Assembly (NCBI GenBank): GCA_963693305.1
Contig: OY855913.1
Location: 8,798,201 to 8,862,200 of the forward strand
Direction of reading: 5' to 3'
DNA: 64,000 bases
Origin: Meandrina meandrites
Taxonomy: Eukaryota > Cnidaria > Anthozoa > Scleractinia > Meandrinidae
Shown: positions 23,631 to 34,016 of the stretch, piece by piece
Layout of the letters: every line of letters starts with the position of its first letter
Position numbering within the stretch: position 1 is the stretch's first letter
Made by a program: the position numbers and the translations under genes
The notes under the pieces: generated by a model
Databases searched by the model: none
Told to the model about the DNA's origin: nothing
What the model saw: only the letters and a program-made list of their open reading frames with translations

Positions 23631-24619
23631 ATAAAGCATCTGGTATGCTTCTGAATCATATTTAATGTAGTAGTTTTAAGCAGAAAACCTTATTAAAAGT
23701 AGTCGAGTATTGATCAGTATTTTCACATCTATAATTATATCTATTTATAAATTTTAAAGGTAAAAATAAAAGAAACCTCTGTTACAATAATGTGTTATTG
23801 TTATGCTTTAGTTTTGGAATCAGCCTTTTTTTTTGCCTTCTCAAAATGGATGACAATCACGCCTTTATATTGAACGATTAACGGTTCAGTACTGAAAAGT
23901 AGCAGATCTCTTACAAGCAACAAACAGTCTGTGTATATTGTGTGCAAGTGTCGAAGTCAGAAGTCTTTTGCACGCAGGGAAATCCTCTTTAAATATTTAG
24001 ACAATAGAAATTCGTTAATGAGCAAAATGACCCATCTTGAGAATAGCCAGTTTAAAAATTTGTATTGTTTCAATATCTCTGTGAAAAGGAGGATTTCCTG
24101 ATCAATTATGTGCACATTTCACAGGGTGGGTCCGTGTCTATTGTGCGTGTAATAAGCTACACAGTACTATACTATATCGTTTCAATAGTCAGATTTTCAG
24201 ATGTAACTATGAGCCGATCAAAAACAAGTGTGGCTTTGACACTTGCACATGATAGACACGTGATCACACTCCTTTGACGCGCAGAGAATTAAATTCTCCT
24301 TTTGTCGGAGATATTTCCACTTGAATATTGAAAAGAACAGAAGAAGCTGTTTTGGAGGTAGGCCTCTATTGTTTCAGCAGTGGGATTTTCAGATGCAAAT
24401 ATTAGCCGTTCAAAAACAAGTGTGACTAACATTTGCACACAATAGACAAGGGCACGGAATTTCCTGGAAAATCCTCTTTTTGAAGGGAGTATTTCCTCTT
24501 AAGCACTAGGCAAAATATTGTGTTTTTCTTTTAGTCGGGGGGATAGAATGGCCCTAAAGCAGTTTTCATGTTTGGAGCTCAAATTGAACATGTTCGTATT
24601 CTCGGTATTGGTTTGGAGC

Positions 24620-24930
24620 TAGTTTTCAATAGGCCAGTTTCGTACTCTCGGTTTTGAACTGGAACTAGCATGCAATGGAGGCTAATGCGGGGGAATATCA
24701 TTAAAAACAGCTTCATCTCATTTGCATTAGAAATGATTTGCCCGCATTAGCCTCAATTGCAAGCTAGTTCCAGTTCGATACCGAGAACGGCCCATTGAGG
24801 CTAATGCAAGGAGAATCTTTTCAAATGCAAATCACATGAAGCTCTTTTAAATGATAATCTCCCCCCCCCCCCCCCCCCCACCCCCGCATTAGCCTCAATT
24901 ACACGCTAGTTCCGGTGCAATACCGAGAAT
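24620..24930. repeat. Cluster of inverted copies with GCATTAGCCTC motif
   Basis: Several copies of GAGGCTAATGC and its complement lie next to GAACTGGAACTAG / CTAGTTCCAGTTC and ACCGAGAA motifs, forming two nested foldbacks. A C run (about 24861-24879) sits in one arm. Confidence 0.5.
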
Positions 24931-25019
24931 ACGAAAACGATCTATTGATGACATCTCTTCTGGGGCACAGTTACCAATTCGATTTATTCTGGCCATCGCA
25001 TCTCATCGCAACATCTCAT

Positions 25020-25103
25020 TAGACTCGTTCTCAGTCAACGGCCTTCCCTTGATGCAATGCGTTCTAGTCAAAACCGCCTCAGGAGCGACTGGGAACGAGT
25101 CTG
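25020..25103. mobile_element. Short foldback with 9-bp flanking repeat
   Basis: AGACTCGTTCTCAGTC at the left is mirrored by GACTGGGAACGAGTCT at the right. ACATCTCAT flanks both sides (25011-25019, 25104-25112), though the left neighbourhood is itself CATCTCAT-repetitive, which weakens the duplication call. Confidence 0.45.
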
Positions 25104-25837
25104 ACATCTCATCGCAATGATTCACTCAAAGTGAGTTTCGAAAATTTCCACATCAACTTGTGAAGGGAAATAAGGTAAATTAGATAATGATACAACCATG
25201 CAGGACAAAGCCCATCTTTTAGTTGAGTTTTTTTTTTTTAGAAAAGAGTTACTGTTCACTATTTTGTGCTTCTTCAAATTTTCTAAACACAAAAGTTAAG
25301 TTTAATGTTTTATGGTATTTTTTTTTTTATTTCCCTCAGATCTCTCTGCATTTTGAGCCTTGTTTGAGTTTTGTCTGAGAAATGCCCCCTCCCTCCCCCT
25401 GGCAAATATAACGGTCCCTCCGTTTTGTACAAAAGGCAACAAAACCGCGCCTTAAAACATTGGCACGTGCTGAATTTGTAATTTCAGTGCCGGAGAAGGT
25501 AATTTGCATTTTCTATCATCTCACCTCGTGGCGAACTGTTCTCTTCGTCGAACGGGAAGAAAGATGCATACAGGTAAGAACAGTACAAACTTTACACTGC
25601 AAAAACATTAAGCGCAAGGAAGATTTTGTTCTGACAAACAAATGAACTGACTTTTAATTAAAGGTGAATTAGAAAAGTGCTCTTATTCGACATATAAACG
25701 ACCACTGAAAACTTCCAAAGTTTCATCCTGCAAAGCTTGAATTAAGCTTGAATCTCCACCAACCGCGCAAAACTTTCCAAAGATAAATAGAGCTGTTATT
25801 TGGTAAACATTTTGACAACAATGTTCTACTTTTGCAG

Positions 25838-26825
25838 ATGGACGAGAACGTAATAAAGGATTCAACTTCAGACAAGTCAACATTGTATTACCGACTGAGC
25901 AAAGCTCGTGAATCTTCCATACATCGTGAGTGCTATACACAAAACTTCTATTATTCTAATAAATACGAAGACGCTTTATAAACAAGTTTTCAAGCGATAT
26001 TGAGATTGAATTTCTGCTATGGTAAAGTGCGCGCGTTTTTTATAAGCAACTGAAATTTGGACGCGATTTCCGCTCAGCCGGCACTGTACTTGTTTGGTAT
26101 CATATGAGGATATTCTGATGATAAAGTGCAAAACGGACAACGAAAAAACTTCTTTAATAGAGCGCCTTTTGTATTTGTATTAGTTGTGATTGGATGGGAA
26201 GGGGGAGTTAAGAAACAACTGCCCATAAGGACAGGAGTAGGTGGAATTTTGTTTCAAGATTTAAAGATTGTTATAAGGACAGCTAAATAAAAATTCATTT
26301 ACGCTTAATAGAATTTAAAGACAAAACAACGCTTTCAACAATGGCAAATTCCGGGGGGGATTGCTAGGAAGCGGGTGGGAGGGGAGGGGAGGGGATGATT
26401 CATTTGATTATGTGATGATTTGGAGAGGACTAAAAAATTGAATTCAGGAAGATGCAAATTTCAGAAATACTTCAACTTCATTTTTCCTTTGGTCGTTTGT
26501 ATTTTGCTTTAGCAACGGCTTTTTAATTCACTTTGACAAATTTTTTTAATTCTGACGTTCCGATTCCCTAAGTTTAATAGAGAAATTTACAATTCCCTAG
26601 GGAATATATAACGTTTGAACGCCACTTGTGAAAATTTTTTCTCGTATTTTGAAGGGTACTCGCAGAAAAAATATCGTATTTTATTTTGTTTGTGTAACTA
26701 ATTGCCGCTCTTGTGTTTTCCATTTTAGTGCTTGTTTCCGTGTAGAAGAAAAGAATCCGAAAAGAACTCAAGCAAGATATCAGAAAACGACAGTGGAGGA
26801 GAAACAGTGGCTATCCAAAGAGTAG
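25838..26825 (+). CDS. Weak candidate short spliced gene, unknown product
   Basis: I do not recognise this. After a good acceptor (TTTTGCAG) an ATG at 25838 opens 29 codons ending CATC with a GTGAGT donor at 25926. A phase-compatible acceptor (GTGTAG) at 26744-26745 leads into 26746-26825, rich in charged residues (KNPKRTQARYQKTTVEE), stopping at TAG. The joined product would be only 55 residues. A possible non-coding exon ends at 25573 before a GTAAGA donor. The splice signals are reasonable, but there is no homology, and the second acceptor is weaker than the in-frame-incompatible one 17 bases upstream. It could be the start of a longer gene or a chance reading. Confidence 0.22.
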
Positions 26826-29800
26826 TACGTTACTTTAGGACTTTTTAAGCAGCTAGTTTCTAATATGATCGCTGGTGATGCGATTTTTGCTTGATTTTTG
26901 CCATTTTGTTGCGTTATGCGCGCTAAAAAATTTTTTGAGATTTTACTCGTCTTCTTGAAAGAAAAATGCAAATTAGCCATGAGTCGGATTAATATTCAAT
27001 CTGTACCCAGTTTTCGAGGTTTGTCGCTTACTCGTGGTTACCAGCGATCATATAGAATCTCAGTCTTTTCAGAAACGTCAATCTCGCTGTTTCGGTTACT
27101 GATCGAGTTTTGTGAGCAGAAAAATCGAAATAGTCTTTTAAAAGAGAGGTTTAATCCGTCGTTTAACAAGTAAGTGAGCTGATATTTTAAAGAGCGTCAA
27201 AATTGACTATTTTTTCCAAAAAAAATATACACATTCTACGCTCAAACCTAATCAATTTGAAAACCAAGTGAATTCATTCATGATTGCCAACGAGATCAGG
27301 AATAGTTTTCGTTAACAATTTGTTAGAGTTATTTTGACGAAACTCAAAAAAATTAATATTCAAAAATCAAATTGTCTTAAACAACTTGTCAAATTTAGTG
27401 CGTGGTTTCCCTGCCATTTTGCGCGAGTTGCAAACATGACGCTCAATACAGTGTTTGTCTGGGAATCCGATGTTAAATAATTTCCGCAAAATTTGTTTTC
27501 TAAACCATTTATAGTCTGTAAACTTAAGATATCTTGAAAAGTATTTTACTGGTGAACTTTGAGAAATGTAGGTTTGCTTAAAAGTGTGCGCTCTAATTTT
27601 CATTTTTCCTTACATTTTGTAGGTAAAAAAGATCAAAAAAGTTTCCGTGGACTTAATTGGACTCGATCGTACAGTCAAATGTATGGGAAAATGAAAACAC
27701 GACTTCGCGTTTTAAAGCGCATCTGCATCGCTCAAGATTTATCAGTAGAATGTTTTGTGAGGTATATTGAGTTTACAGATTGTGAATATTTAAGAAATCG
27801 ACGGAAATTGTTTGATATCGGATTTTCTGACAAACACTGTATTTCGCGTTATGTTTGTAACTCGCTCAAAATGGCGGGAAAATCTGCAACCTTTTTGTAT
27901 TAGTTGTCTAATTCTTATTTCACGAGTTTTGCAAAATCACTTTACCAAGTTTTCTTTGCCAAAATCTCCCAAATAACTTGAACGTTTTCGCTTAAATATG
28001 TCGCGTTCAATTCAAAAACACAGTTGCGTTGTTTTTCTCTGCCAGTACTTTATTCAATATTTCATACTGTTTATTTACAGTTAGTTGACCTTACTATATA
28101 CATGTTGATCGACCTTGGACATCTTAGTTATTTTTTATTGTGTAATTTTGTCTAGAGCACTATTGTTAGCTTGAACTTGTGTATACTTCAGCAAAACATT
28201 CTTGTAATTAGTCTAATTATTTTGTTATTTACTACAACTTGTAATTAGTTAAGTATACAAATGACAAAATAAAAGAGTACTTACACAATACAATTGTTTT
28301 CTTCCTTTTATTGTTCACATAAAGGGTAAAAATAATTGCGCGCTTTTAAAGGGGCCTGGTAACAAGGAGAAATGTAGGCTATCTCTTTTCATGTAATTTG
28401 ACTATGTAGGGTTGCCGAGAAGAAAAAAAAATTCTGCGCTTTTGATAAGAGGTCTGACATATAGTCAAAACACAATCTTGCTTTTGGAAGGTAAAAATCT
28501 ACTCGCAAACTGCAAAGATTTTTTGACTGCAAACTGCAAAGATTATTTGACTCTACACCAGGATCCCTTCAAAAGCGCAGACTTTTTTTTCCCAAGACAA
28601 ACATTTTCCCGCCAAAAGACTTAGAATATTTTTCTACCAAATAACAAGCTACGTTAAAAGCGCACATATTTGTTAAGAAATATTTTCCCGCCAAAAAACT
28701 TAGTTTTTTTTCAACAGAAAATCATGCTCCATTAAAAGCAATAAACCGATTTCAACTATAAAGCTCACACTTTAATTTCAATAACAAATACTTGCCAGCA
28801 AAAATACTTATATTTCGGTTCTTCAATATTAAAATGCCAAGCTAAATAAAAACAGCAGATTTTTTTTAAGAAAATATGCCCACAAGAAACTTAACCTCGT
28901 TCATTTTACATCTTCTTAGTGCCTTAAAAACGCAAGCTTTCTCTTTCTTCTAGATCCTCTAAATTCTTAGCATTTTGCAATGTTTTTCTTCTCAAAAACT
29001 AGGCTGTCATACAGATTCCTAAATTCAAATATAATCAGCGACCGATTGTTCAAAGCACTATTTAGCTAATCCAGTGTGTATTTTGATTTTAATTTCGGTA
29101 TCGGTTCAGTGACATCTTTTGTTGATATTTCTGTCGTTCAGTTTTGAGCTTGATCAACAGCTACTTCAACAAAACATTAGCAACGAAAATACTGAATTTT
29201 ATACGACACAAATAAAAACATCGATTGACTTCTAATCTTGGATTAGCGTTCAAAGGCTTTAGAACAACTGGACTAGGGAGCTTGAGCAGCGAAGACGACG
29301 AAAACGTTCAAAACGAATTAACTCTGTTGTGAATAACAATCTTATGATACATTATCCCGATCGCATCAAAAATTATTCCCGACCCCAAAAAATCATGTAC
29401 GTTCTCTTTGTCCCGGTCGTTGAAGTCACCGTTTGCTTAGAAAACGACTTCATATTTTAAAAAAAACTTTGTCATGATATATTGTCCAGATCAATTCTTT
29501 TTGTTTCTCGATGATAACGCTCAAATCTAAATAGAAGCACGAGAAATTTCACTGCCCAAAATAATTTTCATTTTACGATTTTGTTAATGAAATAAATTGA
29601 GACTTGTAATTCCTATTGCTTATAGGAAAGTTTCATGACGTTGTCGTTGTAGTCGTTGTTTATAAACTCCCTTATCCTCTCTTAAAAATTTCCTAAAACT
29701 GCTAAATAAGATTAAAATAGTAGAAAGGTCACCTCTTAATCCTTTCCTATTCCTAAAAGCGATCAGATGCGAATTCATAGTTTTATCCACAAGCCTTTTC

Positions 29801-30560
29801 TCCTTAGCTTTCTGTGCTGATCCAGTCCTGACAACACTGTGAGCAGTCAAGAATGATTCTCCTCGGCAAAATTCCAGTCTTCGCAATCTGAAAGAAGACA
29901 AGATTTAATTAGATACAAGTTAAGGGGGCTCAAAAAGTCAACCTCGTGACCATAGGTTTATTTTTCGCCGGTTTCCAAGCAACAGAGATAACCATAGCAA
30001 CGTTAGCAGTATCGTTTATAAAGAAGGCGAAATTTTCGAAATCTTATCAGAAACTTTGTATCAATTATTTAAAGTTATTAAGTATCGTAGCTTGACCATA
30101 CACTTGTAAAAAACGTTTTGTAAAAAACTTCTGAAGCGGTCTTGGACTAAAACAACATTAAGTACATTTCCTTCTACAACGTTTTAATAAATTTAAGTTA
30201 CAACTAACTCTTTAAATAATTTTAAGCTTTGTGTCTCAAGACCAAGTCTAAAGAAACTACTACTTTCTTGTTCGTTTGTGGTACGTTTGATAAAGTTGTT
30301 GTTGTTGTTGTTTTGGTGTACTAGAAGACAGATTTGAAAAAAGAGAAAACGCCACATGCTTTGAAATCTAGCTGTTCTTATTAACTAATCCAACTTCACT
30401 GAAGTATTGCACTTGCTGCTAGCTAAAGACACAACTTGCTTTGAACCTAAAGCCTTCTGTGTTCTGTGAATAATCTACCATTGACCAAATCTCCACCACC
30501 CCCACCCCCACACTCACCCCTTCCTCACAGGTGTAACTTTGCAACTTTGTGAGTTTGCCT
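26826..30560. other. Intergenic stretch, AT-rich, with an inverted degenerate repeat
   Basis: No gene is recognised. Two diverged inverted copies lie at about 27400-27555 and 27740-27890. The 28400-29600 part has many A-runs and repeated AAAGCGCA and CCCGCCAAAA words but no bounded element. Short ORFs here lack family features. Confidence 0.35.
27400..27890. repeat. Diverged inverted repeat pair
   Basis: The minus-strand reading of about 27400-27555 and the plus-strand reading of about 27740-27890 encode similar peptides (shared FTD, GF-DKHCI and VCNS-KMAG). Inverted placement and mixed synonymous and non-synonymous changes suggest arms of an old foldback repeat rather than exons. Confidence 0.4.
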
Positions 30561-30569
30561 TAGTAAATC

Positions 30570-30696
30570 TAGTCTGAAATGTCATCCGTCCTCTCTTCCT
30601 TACCCCCCAGAGGAGGGGCGCGGGCGAGAAGGTCCCTCTCGCCCGCGCCCCTCCTCTGGGGGGTAAGGAAGAGAGGACGGTTGACATTTCAGACTA
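30570..30696. mobile_element. Near-perfect foldback MITE, 127 bp, 9-bp target duplication
   Basis: Two 59-base arms (30571-30629 and 30637-30695) are complementary with one mismatch, leaving a 7-base loop. The ends are TAGTCTGAAATGTCA and TGACATTTCAGACTA. TAGTAAATC flanks both sides (30561-30569, 30697-30705). The 9-bp duplication and long inverted repeats fit a Mutator-like non-autonomous element. If transcribed it would form a long hairpin. Confidence 0.8.
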
Positions 30697-30782
30697 TAGT
30701 AAATCCGACTTGATAATAAAAATGATTGAATCGATATTCGAAGATATAAAACATCAGAAAGTGTCAAAATTGTTTATCAAAA

Positions 30783-30819
30783 CACAGACGTTTCGGGTGT
30801 ATGACCCTTCTTCAGTGTG
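30783..30819 (-). ncRNA. Hammerhead-like motif, Penelope-type relic
   Basis: On the minus strand: CACA, CTGAAGA, stem II GGGT/ACCC with loop CATAC, GAAAC, GTC, TGTG. The layout matches the motif at 8639-8683 element for element, including exact stem I closure, but the core CTGATGA reads CTGAAGA. No RT remains nearby. Likely the terminal repeat of a lost Penelope-like element. Confidence 0.55.
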
Positions 30820-31410
30820 AACAAAAACCGTTAAAATATAAGTAGTATATTTGTAAATAAACGACTTTTAGTCTACCCATATACTAAATGTTCGATATTT
30901 AAATTTAACTAATTTCAAAAGACAAGTACCTTGGTACGAAGCAACTGCCGACTTTTGTCTTCGTTGCGTGGTTTGCCGCTATGGTAAGACCAGAACTGCC
31001 CAGAATGCCAGCTTTTCAAGTTATATCGTCTAAATTACCTTCTCTTGGTTCACGTATGTTACTAGCAAAGTTCTTCCTCCGTATTTAGGGAAATATAAAC
31101 AGTAACGATCCGTTTAAACTTAAACCATTTCAAACCAAAGAAAAACGTGATTCAGCACCAGAGCAGAGTTTTGCGCATGCATACAGCCTTGAATAAATTA
31201 ATTCTCATTAAAAATTAATGATAGTAAAACTTACTGTCATTGTTGACTTCAAGGCACGCTGCAATGTGGTGAAAATAAATAAATATTTTTTTTTGCCAGG
31301 GACTTGAACGCTTGCCATTTTGTTCTGGCTGGAAATCGAAGTGAATTTTTTTTAGTTTTCAAAGAGAAGTAACTACCTTCTGCCTTTCTCTAATTTTACC
31401 AGGCCTCATT

Positions 31411-31531
31411 TGTTCAAAGGATGGATAACGCTATCCACCAGTGGATAGCGTAGTTTGTTTTGTCAACACTTATCCACTGGATAGCGATCTTTTGGTGGAC
31501 AGCCTTATACACCTTTTGAACAATTGGGCCC
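31411..31531. repeat. Small foldback repeat
   Basis: GTTCAAAGGATGGATA and GCTATCCACCAGTGGATAGC recur in inverted form, with CACTGGATAGCGATC and CCTTTTGAACAATTGGGCCC on the right. A compact MITE-like unit without a clear target duplication. Confidence 0.4.
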
Positions 31532-31862
31532 AGTATGACAGAGAGACAATCAAATCATTTGTTCAGTAGTAGTGCCAGTCTCTTTGACTTGTTTGACGAG
31601 TTTGTTATCCAGGCGCTAACGGTGTTTTGCGCAATGACAGATAATAGTCACAATGGCACAATTTTCAATCGTTCCGGCGTTTTTGTGTTTTCGACAACTG
31701 CACAGTTAATATATTTGCCGAGTTATTTTTCAAATATTTCAAGGAAATGGTAGTTGTCAGACTACAAGGGGTGATTGGCGAAGTAATTGTGAAACACATT
31801 GACGCTTTTCTGACACGAGTTTTGTTTCTCCCTCCGACTCAAATATAGACTCAATGTAAGTT

Positions 31863-32059
31863 CTCTCTCCTCCGCAGAGGCCTCTTTTATTTTTTCGTAC
31901 TGGCTGGGAAATGGGGAGAGGTTACAAGTAAGAGCGCGAAGCCTGGGGAGAATAGAAACGAAAGCGCGTCGTCCCCCGCGCTCCCCCTATTTTTCATTTT
32001 TCGTGTTTTTTTCGCCCCCCTCCCCTGAAGGAGCCTCTGCGGAGGAGAGAGAGAGAGAG
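31863..32059. mobile_element. Inverted-repeat MITE, 197 bp, 9-bp target duplication
   Basis: The left end CTCTCCTCCGCAGAGGC is mirrored by GCCTCTGCGGAGGAGAG at the right. ATGTAAGTT flanks both sides (31854-31862, 32060-32068). The size of the duplication groups it with the other Mutator-like foldbacks of this window. The interior is GC-richer than its surroundings. Confidence 0.65.
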
Positions 32060-32068
32060 ATGTAAGTT

Positions 32069-34016
32069 GACAACCACTACTGGGTAAGGGAGAAAGGAGG
32101 ATTTTCCGATCAAGAGCGCGTGGGTTTGAAACACTAAGACACTACCTCCCTGGAACCTCTATTTTCATTCGCCCGCTGTAAACACTACCTCTATTGTTAT
32201 TCAGGGCTAGGGGCATTGTTACGACCTGTTATCTATTGTTTTAAGAACCAATGAAGTAACTCGTTCCGAGAGGTCCGTTTGAAAGGGTGCAAAACAAACA
32301 AATAAACCCAATGACAACCACTTTTGAAATAGGTATATTTTACTGAACATTTACCTTTGTCTTCTATAAAACATTTAGAGGTTTAAACAGTTGTAACTCA
32401 AACTGATACAATTTTTATCTGTATAACTTGGCTATCTACAAACACATAACAGTTTTAAAACCTAACACAATACTGACATTATTAAATACACGGTTTGAAA
32501 GTGAAAAGGTTGTGCTACACACAAGCGAAAAATAAATTAAGGAAATCGTTAGTAATAGTATATATTTAGAGACCGGAATGTCATATGTAACAAAAACCAC
32601 AGTTGCGAATTAGATTTTTTTCCTACTGTGAAAGTTCAAGTAATCCCCATGGTAATTTTCACCTCAGAATTTGCCAATTGCTGGATACTCCAAGAAGAGT
32701 ATTCTACAACAGACTTTGAAAAGGAAGCCTAGAATTGAAAATTGGATTTATGTCATTCTCTGGGTAAACTAGGGTAACTGCAAAGATTTTGATAATTTAG
32801 GAAATTTATCTAGTTAACAATTTTTTTATGTATATTAATATGCAAGGTAAATATGTACACATCAATAAATTGTACTTTTGAGTGGGTATAATGTATGTGG
32901 GACATATATACATACTCTATTTTCTCGATTGAATGCCAGGTCTCGTCTGAACCCCAACGCCCAGTTGTTTGAAAGCTGATTACCGCTAACCCAGGATTGA
33001 AATTTGATCAAGAGTTCAATTTCTCTTGTACCTCTCGATCAATTTCTCTTATGTTTTGTGAAGTTTGAGATTAATCGACGTCAAAACTGGAGGACAGAAA
33101 ACGCAAACAGAAAACCTCAGTGAAAAAGTTAAAAAACTGAAATCAAAATTCAAACTAATCCTGGATTAGCTTAATCGTGCTTTGAACAACCCGGCCCAGG
33201 TTTCCAAGTTAAAGTTGTATATATGCCCCTCGAATATTTATCCAAGGTGAATATGCTGTAGGAGTAATAGCATGATATAATTTTATGTCAGTCAAAAAAT
33301 GATGAATAGTTCTATGAATATAAACCCTTCCTTAATAATTACTGGACCCAAATAAACTATAGGAGTCAAATAAATGCCCGGTCTACCAGTCCAAGTTTGA
33401 AGTAAATGTCTGGGGTATTTAATCAAGAAAATACAGTTATGTAATATCTTTTATAAAATCACTGCAGTGTTTTGACCTTGAAGAGTGGTCAATAGACAAT
33501 ACCACATGAAAGTGCTGCTCAATAGCTTTCATTTGAATCGTCACACACTAGGGTTTCATACTGCTCAATAGCTTTCATTTGAATGGTCCCCACACTAGGG
33601 TTACGTCTCAAAAGCTAAAACTGTCACATAATTAATGTTTTCACCACAAGAGAGAAATATTGTTTTCAAAGTACAAGAATTCTAAGCTTAAAAATTCTAA
33701 AAGCGTAGGTCTTCTGGAACAGTTTGCATAATGTTCCAGCTGATGAAAATTGTTGGCACAATGACTGTGGACAACTTGTTTGGTTTCTCTTTTAATCATT
33801 GGTTAAAGAATATTACAACACCTGTTGTAATGTTAGTCAATTTGTGTCCTTATACTATAAATTAAATACTTCTAAGTTTAAGTTATATATCTTGTGAAAC
33901 TGCCTTATCAATAGACCTCCTGTCTGTTTCAATTACTGTGGGTATCCTGTGTCACCAGTTCTTGCACCTCGTACACCACAGGTCCCTCTGCTTGGCGGCA
34001 ATTCATAACACCTCTG
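32069..34016. other. Intergenic region, likely including the RAB24 3' UTR
   Basis: No coding region recognised. A MITE-like unit with ends CAGTTGTTTGAAAGCTGATTA and TAATCGTGCTTTGAACAAC spans about 32949-33198, and a short direct repeat (TGCTCAATAGCTTTCATTTG) occurs twice near 33500-33580. The stretch nearest 34016 should be the 3' UTR of the minus-strand GTPase gene. Confidence 0.35.

Larger units (their letters stand above)
22092..25437. other. Intergenic region after the transporter
   Basis: The first part should be the transporter 3' UTR; an AATAAA occurs at 22422-22427, inside a repeat copy. A SINE (23368-23630), a foldback cluster (24620-24930) and a short MITE (25020-25103) follow. The rest shows no gene. 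Confidence 0.4.
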
